From Desulfobacteraceae bacterium (lineage in GTDB: Bacteria > Desulfobacterota > Desulfobacteria > Desulfobacterales > Desulfosalsimonadaceae), in NCBI GenBank assembly GCA_011389605.1, contig JAABTZ010000014.1, forward strand, positions 1-17,818: a stretch of 17,818 bases of DNA, written 5' to 3'. Both the position numbers and the translations under genes were made by a program. Of the stretch, positions 1 to 6,318 are shown piece by piece. The stretch's first letter is position 1. Each line of letters begins with the position of its first letter. The notes under the pieces were generated by a model. It had not been told where the DNA came from, made no database searches, and was given only the letters and a program-made list of their open reading frames with translations.

Positions 1-83
1 GAGGAATGCAGCGTACTTAGCCGTAAGTGAAATTCCGAGGGATGAAGCGCAACGCAGATATTGGACTTTTTACGAAGTCGTCA
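1..83. repeat. Partial copy of a short palindromic repeat (MITE-like)
   Basis: This stretch aligns without gaps to 6157-6239, with roughly 69 of 83 positions identical, and is cut by the left window edge. It ends in GACTTTTTACGAAGTCGTCA (64-83), the same type of terminus found seven more times in the window. The core GCGTACTTAGCCGTA is a small hairpin. The second copy is a nearly complete palindrome, so the missing left arm of this copy should lie just outside the window. It encodes no transposase and is probably a non-autonomous element. Confidence 0.7.
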
Positions 84-94
84 GTTTTACTTGA

Positions 95-733
95 CTATTT
101 CTTGAGGACGAGATAGGGTAAGAAATCATAATTCCAAATCATTGCAACCTATCAGGCTGCAAACATAGTTTGTCCGGATCGAATGGAACAATTTCAAATG
201 CTGCTTTGCACATCTTGAAAAAGCATCGGCAATAGAGTGTATCCTGCTGTAAGTCGATGACGTTGCCTTTGGCAACCGATATAGATAGTTGATAAAGGAC
301 AAGCTGCCTTCACCTGTTGTCGGCACAAACGAGAAAGGGCCTGGCGTCGTGGGCATTAAAAAGCCTGGCGATAACCTGACTTCATATTCCTCTTGCCCTG
401 ATTCTTATTGATCTCGTTGTGCGTGGCCCGGAATCAGAACTTTTGCCATCATAATCATTCCCCCAACACAAGTATCTTTTAAAACGCAAACATCATGGAA
501 ATGATGTAGCCAGGCCAAGCGGTGTTGCCATAATCATGAATGCGAAAAGCCTTCTGTCCGCAGGTATTAGGCATAAAGCCCGTCCCAATGGGTTTTTTGA
601 TCATCAGCTCCGTCAAGAAAGTGATACTGCGCATATCTTTTTTTTGCGGCCTAATGGCTGTCTCGTCTCACGAGCCCCCGCCGGAGGCGGATCACCGGCA
701 GGAGTAAAGCCATTTCCAATGATGTTAGAGTAT
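95..733. other. Intergenic stretch without a supported gene
   Basis: About 640 bases between two repeat elements. Two short open frames exist (126-356 on the minus strand and 536-736 on the plus strand). Neither has a convincing ribosome binding site, and neither resembles a family I recognise. Reading upstream of the minus-strand frame crosses a TAA near position 405, so at best it is a decayed gene. A small GC-rich inverted repeat (CCGCC/GGCGG) lies near 680. The stretch may be eroded remnant DNA. Confidence 0.5.
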
Positions 734-866
734 TGATGGGACCGTAAAAAGTCCTAAAACTGATATAACCGCCAAACAATAAAAAAATAACTTCTTGATT
801 TTACTTAACATTTAATCACTTAAAACTTAACACTGCCTGTAAAAAAGACTTTTTACAGGCTCATCA
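734..866. repeat. 133-bp repeat element with about 20-bp inverted ends
   Basis: The left end TGATGGGACCGTAAAAAGTC (734-753) and the right end GACTTTTTACAGGCTCATCA (847-866) are imperfect inverted repeats of each other. The AT-rich interior differs from that of the copy at 6114-6239, so the elements share ends but not bodies. A third end of the same type (871-888) lies immediately beyond it in inverted orientation, which suggests nested or adjacent insertions. There is no coding capacity. The element ends about 110 bp upstream of livH and may contribute its leader. Confidence 0.6.
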
Positions 867-888
867 GTATTGATGAGCTCGTAAAAAG
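835..888 (+). promoter_or_regulatory. Two mutually exclusive hairpins in the liv operon leader
   Basis: GCCTGTAAAAA (835-845) pairs perfectly with TTTTTACAGGC (850-860). The sequence 849-866 can instead pair with 871-888 (16 of 18 positions, 4-base loop GTAT). The two structures share 849-860 and cannot form together. There is no U-run directly after the second hairpin, so it is not a standard terminator. It could be a switch-like leader or just the junction of two repeat ends. Confidence 0.35.
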
Positions 889-978
889 CATGAAGCAAAG
901 TCCGCTTTGATTCGGATTAACCCGAAAGATTATCTGCAGGAAATCACCATAAGGGCAACGGAAAAGGAGATCGATGGG

Positions 979-1854
979 ATGGATCCAACAACTGCAATGT
1001 ATGTGGCCCAGGGATTTCACGGGTTGTCATACGGTATGGTGCTCTTTTTGCTGGCCTCCGGGCTGACACTGATTTTTGGAATGATGGGGATTTTAAATCT
1101 TGCCCATGCTGCTTTTTTCATGCTCTCAGCGTATCTTGGCTACCAGGCCATCGTTTGGACCGGCAGCTACTGGATGGCTCTGCTATTCGCCCCCATTGGC
1201 GTTGCTCTGCTGGGTTTGCTGGTACAGCGGTATCTGCTTCCGAGCGTACATGCCGGCGGCCATGTCTCGGAATTGATCCTCACCATCGGAGTCGCATTTA
1301 TCCTTATGGATGGCGTCAAGGTTGTGTGGGGCTCCCAGAATATGCAGCTGCCCATACCAGACATCCTGCAGGGTGTTGTGGTCGTCGCAGGTCTATATTA
1401 TCCCATTTATAGGCTGTTTATCATTGGTCTTGGCCTGTTTGTTTTGCTCCTGCTGATTTTGCTGCTCTATAAAACACGCCTGGGCATGGTGGTACGGGCT
1501 GCGGTTTCGGATGCGGACATGGTGGAAGCCCTTGGCGTAAACGTGCCATTGGTATTCGTTTTTGTTTTCGCCGCCGGCACCTGGATGGCAGGGGTAGCTG
1601 GAGTGGCCATCGCACCGATTCTTACTGTTTTCCCCGGCCTTGCCGATCAAATTGGAATGGATGCCTATATGGTAGTTGTTACCGGCGGCTTCGGCAGTCT
1701 CGGAGGGGCCTTGCTGGTAGCTATTATTGGCGGCCTCCTGAATTCATACGGCATACAATTTCTGTCGCAATACTCGGCACTGCTGTTTTTCTTATTTATG
1801 GCCGTGGTTCTGGCCATTAAACCAACAGGCTTATTCGGGGAAAGGGAAAAATGA
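979..1854 (+). CDS. livH: Branched-chain amino acid type ABC transporter permease LivH
   Basis: Inner-membrane permease of a LivHMGF-type importer; pairs with LivM to form the channel. The open frame extends upstream to a TTG at 907. The ATG at 979 is preferred because AAGGAG (964-969) lies 9 bases before it and the protein then begins close to its first membrane segment, giving 291 aa, the usual LivH length. The early motif FGMMGILNLAHAAFFMLSAY is characteristic of LivH. The segment around GMVVRAAVSDADMVEALGVN is the cytoplasmic loop that contacts the ATPases. It ends in a hydrophobic stretch followed by KPTGLFGE. Its stop overlaps the livM start (ATGA). The transported ligand cannot be read from the permease; this family also carries amides, urea and aromatic compounds. 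Confidence 0.93.
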   Translation: MDPTTAMYVAQGFHGLSYGMVLFLLASGLTLIFGMMGILNLAHAAFFMLSAYLGYQAIVWTGSYWMALLFAPIGVALLGLLVQRYLLPSVHAGGHVSELILTIGVAFILMDGVKVVWGSQNMQLPIPDILQGVVVVAGLYYPIYRLFIIGLGLFVLLLLILLLYKTRLGMVVRAAVSDADMVEALGVNVPLVFVFVFAAGTWMAGVAGVAIAPILTVFPGLADQIGMDAYMVVVTGGFGSLGGALLVAIIGGLLNSYGIQFLSQYSALLFFLFMAVVLAIKPTGLFGEREK

Positions 1855-2843
1855 ACAAGAAAATTCAATGGACATTATGGGCGGCGGGCCTGGCTTTAAT
1901 CATATTTTACCCACATGTGTTCGGTGCATACTATGCCAATTTCCTTGTAGGCATCGCAATTTTTGCCCTGTATGCCTCAAGCTTCAATCTACTGCTGGGT
2001 TATACGGGTCTTTTAAGCTTCGGGCATGCAATGTTTTTTGGTACTGGCGCCTATGGTACCGCCCTTGCTTTAACACATATTGACGGCCTGCCGCTGATTC
2101 CGGCAATCCTGATAGGCATTTTTTCCGCGATGGTTCTGGCGATCTGCATCGCCCCTATTGTGGTCCGCGTAGGCGGAGCCGCATTTGCAATGGTGCATCT
2201 GGCATTTGGACAGCTGATGTTTATGATGGCCCTTAAATTGCGCCACGTAACCGGCGGCGAAGATGGCATCGGTGGATTTCCAACACCGCCGCTTTCGGTT
2301 CCCGGAGTTTTCTCTCTGGATATGAAGGATTCCACGCTGTTTTTCTACTTTGCAATGGCTGTGATTGTCGGGAGTCTTTTTTTGATGCGATTTCTAATCA
2401 AAACCCCGTTTGGACAGGTTATTGTGGGCATCCGCGATAATGCAAACCGGATTAACTATGCAGGCTTTCGCGTTCCGCACTCCAAAGCATTTATGTACGT
2501 CGTGTCAGCGGCTTTTGCAGGCATTGCCGGTTCGGTCTATGTATTGTTTCAAAATCTTATTTCCGCCTATGACGCCTACCATATCATGGTCCACTTTATG
2601 CCGGTGATTATGGTCATGGTGGGAGGGGTAGGCACGTTTATCGGCCCGGTTCTGGGGGCTGTTATTTTCGGAGTACTGGAAGAGGTGGTCACTTATTACA
2701 CTCATAATGTCGGAGTGGTCTATGGCGTTATACTCATTTTCGTAATAATTTATATGCCGCTTGGTTTGGCCGGGTTCCTAAATACTATTAGAATGCGGCT
2801 ATCGGCCATCTGGATGAAATCGGCTGACAAAAGCAGTGCATAG
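1851..2843 (+). CDS. livM: Branched-chain amino acid type ABC transporter permease LivM
   Basis: Second inner-membrane permease of the importer, 330 aa, the normal LivM size. The ATG overlaps the livH stop by 4 bases, so translation is probably coupled. The family signatures LLLGYTGLLSFGHAMFFGTG (roughly residues 45-65) and the cytoplasmic coupling loop TPFGQVIVGIRDNANRINYAGF are both present. Several strongly hydrophobic segments follow, including MVMVGGVGTFIGPVLGAVIF near the C-terminus, which is typical of LivM. The C-terminal tail is short and polar. It is followed closely by livG, whose ribosome binding site lies just past the livM stop. Confidence 0.93.
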   Translation: MNKKIQWTLWAAGLALIIFYPHVFGAYYANFLVGIAIFALYASSFNLLLGYTGLLSFGHAMFFGTGAYGTALALTHIDGLPLIPAILIGIFSAMVLAICIAPIVVRVGGAAFAMVHLAFGQLMFMMALKLRHVTGGEDGIGGFPTPPLSVPGVFSLDMKDSTLFFYFAMAVIVGSLFLMRFLIKTPFGQVIVGIRDNANRINYAGFRVPHSKAFMYVVSAAFAGIAGSVYVLFQNLISAYDAYHIMVHFMPVIMVMVGGVGTFIGPVLGAVIFGVLEEVVTYYTHNVGVVYGVILIFVIIYMPLGLAGFLNTIRMRLSAIWMKSADKSSA

Positions 2844-2865
2844 GTGGAAACGGGAGGATTGCTTT

Positions 2866-3618
2866 GTGAATATTCTTGAGGTAAAAGACCTTTCTCATGA
2901 TTTCAAGGGCTTAAAAGTTTTGACAGACATCACCTTTGAAGTTGAGAAGGGGGTGCGCCATGCAATTATCGGGCCCAACGGGGCTGGCAAAACAACTCTT
3001 TTCAATATTATAACAGGTACATACAAACCAAGAAGCGGGCATGTTTATTTCAAGGGCATGGATATTACCCGCGCTGAACCTTACAAAATTCAGCGGCTCG
3101 GCATGGGCCGTTCATTCCAGATTACCAGCACCTTCGATCGCCTGACTGTGTTTGAAAACGTCCGGTTGCCTGTACTTTCCAGAAAGGGGATTCGTTTCAA
3201 TGTATTCCGCGACGTAGACAAACTTGATGAAGTAACAAAAGAAGTCGATGAAATCCTGAAAAAAGTTAATCTTCATACGGATCGAAACACGCCTGCCAAA
3301 ATGTTGTCGTACGGGAAAAACCGTTCCCTTGAAATCACCATGGCCCTGGCCGGCAACCCTGATCTTATAATGCTGGATGAGCCTACTTCAGGTATGTCCG
3401 TGGACGAAACCCACTATGCAGTGTCGTTGATCAAACAACTGACCGAGGGGAAGACTGCCGTAATCATCGAACATGATATGGATGTCGTTTTTTCCTTCGC
3501 TGACCGGATTACTGTTCTGCACCACGGCGTAATCCTGGCAACCGGAAACCCCCGGGACATCAGAGCCAACCCGGAAGTGCAGGCCGCTTACCTGGGTGCA
3601 TTGGAAATGGAGACCTGA
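2866..3618 (+). CDS. livG: Branched-chain amino acid type ABC transporter ATP-binding protein LivG
   Basis: Cytoplasmic ATPase of the importer, 250 aa. The frame opens at a GTG at 2836 inside livM, but the GTG at 2866 has GGGAGG (2852-2857) 8 bases upstream and gives the expected N-terminus, NILEVKDLSHDFKGLKVL. Walker A is GPNGAGKTT (36-44). The signature loop is LSYGKNRSLEI, a variant of the LSYGQQR form usual in LivG. Walker B is LIMLDEPTSGMS, and the H-loop lies in IIEHDMDVVFSFADRITVLH. The C-terminus contains the LivG-type ending VQAAYLGA. It starts 22 bases after the livM stop, and livF begins 2 bases after its own stop. Confidence 0.93.
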   Translation: MNILEVKDLSHDFKGLKVLTDITFEVEKGVRHAIIGPNGAGKTTLFNIITGTYKPRSGHVYFKGMDITRAEPYKIQRLGMGRSFQITSTFDRLTVFENVRLPVLSRKGIRFNVFRDVDKLDEVTKEVDEILKKVNLHTDRNTPAKMLSYGKNRSLEITMALAGNPDLIMLDEPTSGMSVDETHYAVSLIKQLTEGKTAVIIEHDMDVVFSFADRITVLHHGVILATGNPRDIRANPEVQAAYLGALEMET

Positions 3619-3620
3619 AT

Positions 3621-4337
3621 ATGCTGCTCGAAATAAACAACCTGAATTCGTATTATGGCTCAAGCCATGTATTGCAAAACATGTCATTAAACGTTGATCA
3701 AGGTGAAGTCGTGGCACTGCTGGGGCGAAACGGCATGGGAAAAAGTACTACACTGAAAAGCATTATCGGGCTGGTAAAACCCCGGTCCGGCAGGGTGGTT
3801 TTCGACGGCAGAGAGATAACAGGGCTTCGGCCTTATAAGGTTGCTCGCGCCGGAATCGGCTATGTGCCTGAAGAAAGGCGCATATTTCCTACATTATCAG
3901 TTCTGGAAAACCTGAAAATGGGTATCAAGAAAGGCCGCCAGGTTGATACCTCCATGTCCAACCCATGGACCATCGAGCGCATTTTTGATTATTTTCCCTT
4001 TATGGGAGACAGGGTCGCGCAAAAAGGCGCAACGCTTTCGGGCGGAGAGCAGCAGATGCTTACCATCGCCCGCACGTTGATGGGCAACCCCCGGCTGATA
4101 CTCGTTGATGAACCCACCGAGGGGCTGGCCCCGCTTATGGTAAAAAAAATCAGTGAGGTTCTGCGGATGATCAGCCAGGCAGGGATTTCCATTCTGCTGG
4201 TGGAGCACAATCTTAAGGAGGCATTGTCGGTTGCCGGAAGGGTTTATCTGATGGGCAAGGCTCATATCGCTTTTTCTGGAACCGTTGAAGAACTGGAGGC
4301 CGATGCTGAGATAAAGGCCAAGTACCTGGAAGTATAA
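3621..4337 (+). CDS. livF: Branched-chain amino acid type ABC transporter ATP-binding protein LivF
   Basis: Second ATPase of the importer, 238 aa, the usual LivF size. Walker A is GRNGMGKST (35-43); the Met after Gly is common in LivF. The typical LivF phrase GIGYVPEERRIFPTLSVLEN follows. The signature motif is LSGGEQQML, Walker B is LILVDEPTEGLAP, and the H-loop is in LLVEHNLKEAL. The C-terminus AEIKAKYLEV matches the family ending. It begins 2 bases after livG, with a purine-rich TGGAGA upstream. A 218-base gap separates it from the binding protein, unlike the tight spacing of the first four genes. Confidence 0.94.
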   Translation: MLLEINNLNSYYGSSHVLQNMSLNVDQGEVVALLGRNGMGKSTTLKSIIGLVKPRSGRVVFDGREITGLRPYKVARAGIGYVPEERRIFPTLSVLENLKMGIKKGRQVDTSMSNPWTIERIFDYFPFMGDRVAQKGATLSGGEQQMLTIARTLMGNPRLILVDEPTEGLAPLMVKKISEVLRMISQAGISILLVEHNLKEALSVAGRVYLMGKAHIAFSGTVEELEADAEIKAKYLEV

Positions 4338-4490
4338 TGGAGATGGGGTTTGCCATTGCGGAACAGGTTTCGGAAGTGACCGAAGTGTGGTTTGATTTTT
4401 ATGGCAATCGCATACATGATCATCCATACACAACAAACACATCAAGGAAGGGGGGGATATCAGTCGTTTAGCTTGCGCGTAGGAATTCGT
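4338..4490 (+). promoter_or_regulatory. livF-binding protein intergenic region with possible control hairpins
   Basis: TTGCCAT (about 4352-4358) can pair with ATGGCAA (about 4402-4408), enclosing a loop of about 40 bases. TTGATT followed after 17 bases by CATGAT is a weak promoter-like pair near 4391-4420. Binding protein genes are often expressed more strongly than the membrane genes of the same operon, and this gap is the natural place for an internal promoter or processing site. Nothing stronger can be read here. Confidence 0.25.
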
Positions 4491-4559
4491 ATGTTGAAAA
4501 GCAGGTTTTGTGTGTTCCTGCCTCATCACAATACCCGTCGAAAAAGGATAACGCCATGA
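4491..4559 (+). CDS. Possible 22-aa leader peptide overlapping the binding protein start
   Basis: An ATG at 4491 is preceded by AGGA (4481-4484) at 6-base spacing. The frame reads MLKSRFCVFLPHHNTRRKRI followed by TP and a stop. The TGA (4557-4559) overlaps the ATG of the binding protein (4556-4558) as ATGA, the arrangement used for translational coupling. The peptide is basic and not enriched in Leu, Ile or Val, so a classical branched-chain attenuation peptide is unlikely. It could be chance; the good ribosome site and exact stop-start overlap are the only evidence. Confidence 0.3.
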   Translation: MLKSRFCVFLPHHNTRRKRITP

Positions 4560-6001
4560 AATTTTTTAAGAAAATATCTATCGTATTCAGCATATGCACA
4601 TTATCAGCCCTTGCCCTCGGCAACTACTGCCCGAGCCACGCGACTACGGCGGCAGAGAAGTTCGGCACGCCCGATGCGGCCTTTGACGCCGAAGAAATGG
4701 GGGATATGACCGGCTATGATCCATCCAACCCCGTCATCCCCACGGGAGATACCATAAAGATTGCCGTGGTGGCATCTTTTTCGGGCCCTGCAGCAGCCAA
4801 CGGGGAATTTTACTTTAATATTGTGCAGTGGGTTGCCCACGACATTAATCAAAGAGGCGGCATTTTCGTTGACGGCAAAAAAAAGCTCATACAGGTATTC
4901 CAAGCCGATCATATGGGCAAGGCCGATCAGGCCAGAAAAATTGTCGAGCGTATGGTTCTTCAGGAAGATGTTGATTTCCTGTGGGGAACAGACGGAAGCC
5001 ACATGATGAAAATCATCAACAATATGGCTGATAAACACGGGGTTATTGCGTTAAATGCCACCTGTCTCTCCGATGATCTGCAGGATGCCACCAATTTTTC
5101 CCCGTATGCTTTTCATGCCGCATATTCCACGGAGCAAGTCGGTCGCGCCTTTGGGTATTTCTATGGTCAGCGGCAGAAAGAGTCGAAGTTCTATATTCTC
5201 AACCAGGACTACTCTTTTGGCCATAATCTGGCTGATGGTTTTAAAAAAGGTTTGAAAGAGTACTATCCCGAGGCGGAAATTATAGGCGAGGATTACCACA
5301 AACTCTTTTTGACCGATTTTGCTCCCTATCTGGAAAAGATCAGGGCATCGGGCGCGGAAGTAGTCTTTACCGGAGACTGGCTGCCGGATGCGGGCAATCT
5401 TCTCAAGCAGGCAAGGCGGATGAGGCTCGATGTCCCTTTTGCCAACATCTACATGGACGAGCCCAACTTTCTTCATGAAGTCGGTCCCGGGGGAACCAGC
5501 GGCCTGATGAATCTCAGCGCTTTTTCTACGGAAAATCCGCAGTTCCAGAAGCCCGGGTATGAAAAATTTTACAAGACATGGAACAATCTGTACCATACTA
5601 CGTGGAATACCGCGCCGTACAATACCCGGACTTTTGAAAATTACATGGGCAATTGGGGCAACTGGACAATGGTTACCTACTGGCTGATGAGTGTCGTAGA
5701 ACGTGCGAAAACAACGGATGCGGAAAAGATCATTGAAATATGGGAAAATGATGTGTATCAATACGTAAACGGAAAGATTGTGAAGATGAGAGGCTGCGAT
5801 CATAAGATCATTCACGATCTTGTTATTCACGAATTTGTGCCCAAGGAAGAACAGAAGGTTTCCTTTAATATTGAACCTTACTATTGGTATGAAGGCACTT
5901 CTTCCTATGGCCCGTCGTGGGTGGTTCCTGCCGGAAAGATCCTGCCATGGATGGATCCGGAACTGGAACGCTGCAAAGGAAAAAGCCCCTGGGGAGAATA
6001 G
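4556..6001 (+). CDS. Periplasmic substrate-binding protein of the Liv-type ABC transporter
   Basis: Extracytoplasmic receptor that delivers ligand to LivHMGF. The frame is open from further upstream, but ATG 4556 has AAGGA about 7 bases before it and starts a clear Sec signal peptide (KK, then a hydrophobic stretch, cleavage probably after CPSHA near residue 28). The mature part begins its type I periplasmic-binding fold at IKIAVVASFSGPAAANGEFY, and FLWGTDGSHMMKIINNMADK and the hinge-proximal FYILNQDYSFGHNLADGFKK fit the same fold. At 481 aa it is about 100 residues longer than LivJ/LivK. The extra C-terminal part is rich in Trp, Tyr and Pro (PYYWYEGTSS, WVVPAGKILPWM). That points to a subfamily with a different ligand, but the ligand cannot be named. 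It is the last gene of the operon, before a strong terminator. Confidence 0.88.
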   Translation: MKFFKKISIVFSICTLSALALGNYCPSHATTAAEKFGTPDAAFDAEEMGDMTGYDPSNPVIPTGDTIKIAVVASFSGPAAANGEFYFNIVQWVAHDINQRGGIFVDGKKKLIQVFQADHMGKADQARKIVERMVLQEDVDFLWGTDGSHMMKIINNMADKHGVIALNATCLSDDLQDATNFSPYAFHAAYSTEQVGRAFGYFYGQRQKESKFYILNQDYSFGHNLADGFKKGLKEYYPEAEIIGEDYHKLFLTDFAPYLEKIRASGAEVVFTGDWLPDAGNLLKQARRMRLDVPFANIYMDEPNFLHEVGPGGTSGLMNLSAFSTENPQFQKPGYEKFYKTWNNLYHTTWNTAPYNTRTFENYMGNWGNWTMVTYWLMSVVERAKTTDAEKIIEIWENDVYQYVNGKIVKMRGCDHKIIHDLVIHEFVPKEEQKVSFNIEPYYWYEGTSSYGPSWVVPAGKILPWMDPELERCKGKSPWGE

Positions 6002-6030
6002 CTGGTAATTAAGACTGCCTCTGTGTCAAG

Positions 6031-6057
6031 CAGGGGGGAACCCGGGGTTCCCCCCTG
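6031..6057 (+). terminator. Intrinsic terminator of the liv operon
   Basis: CAGGGGGGAACCC and GGGTTCCCCCCTG are perfect 13-base inverted arms around one base (effectively a 12-bp stem with a 3-base loop), followed by TCTTTT. It starts 30 bases after the binding protein stop. The U-tract is short but the stem is very stable. Confidence 0.8.
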
Positions 6058-6085
6058 TCTTTTGGCCATGTTGTTGAAGCAATCT

Positions 6086-6239
6086 TGATGCACTCGTAAA
6101 AAGTCTGATTTCAGATGGGGCCGTAAAAAGTTCAAGATCAAGGCTTGCGCAATTTCGAAGAATGCAGCGTACTTAGCCGTACGTGAAATTCTGAGGAATT
6201 GCGCGTAACGCAGATATTGGACTTTTTACGGTTCCATCA
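6086..6239. repeat. Palindromic repeat element, near-complete copy with a nested extra end
   Basis: The core element runs from AGATGGGGCCGTAAAAAGTT (6113-6132) to GACTTTTTACGGTTCCATCA (6220-6239). These ends are inverted repeats. Inside, TTGCGCAATTTC (from 6145) pairs with GAATTGCGC on the right arm, and GCGTAC...GTACG forms the central hairpin, so almost the whole element can fold into one long stem. A further outer end, TGATGCACTCGTAAAAAGTC (6086-6105), lies just outside, suggesting an insertion into or next to another copy. The right half matches 1-83. No open frame is present; it resembles a MITE. Confidence 0.7.
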
Positions 6240-6251
6240 ATCTTTAATTAT

Positions 6252-6257
6252 TATAAT
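6252..6257 (+). promoter_or_regulatory. Perfect -10 box next to the repeat, upstream of the transglycosylase
   Basis: TATAAT lies 13 bases past the right end of the repeat. No good -35 is found at 16-18 bases; the positions at that distance lie in the repeat end (around 6229-6234, CGGTTC). A start near 6263 would leave a leader of about 55 bases to ATG 6319 and would exclude the longer upstream starts of the frame. Confidence 0.4.
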
Positions 6258-6318
6258 ACTGATGCCCGGATACGGAAGGCAAACGCAATCCCAGCCAATC
6301 GAATACAGCCCTTGTTTT

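Noticed and set aside
126..356. 76-codon open frame on the minus strand
   Set aside because: No ribosome site, no family resemblance, and a stop in frame shortly upstream; probably chance or decayed sequence.
536..736. 66-codon open frame on the plus strand
   Set aside because: No Shine-Dalgarno, low-complexity Gly/Pro end, runs into the repeat at 734; no recognised family.
849..888. Rho-independent terminator before livH
   Set aside because: The stem is not followed by a T-run; the symmetry is better explained by abutting repeat ends.
907..978. Upstream TTG extension of livH
   Set aside because: ATG 979 has AAGGAG at 9 bases and matches the normal LivH N-terminus.
5051..5830. 259-codon open frame antisense to the binding protein
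   Set aside because: It lies wholly opposite a clearly supported gene; its composition is that of a reverse-strand shadow.
6199..6318. N-terminal extension of the transglycosylase beginning inside the repeat
   Set aside because: The signal peptide begins at ATG 6319, and the TATAAT at 6252 would place transcription after the upstream TTG.
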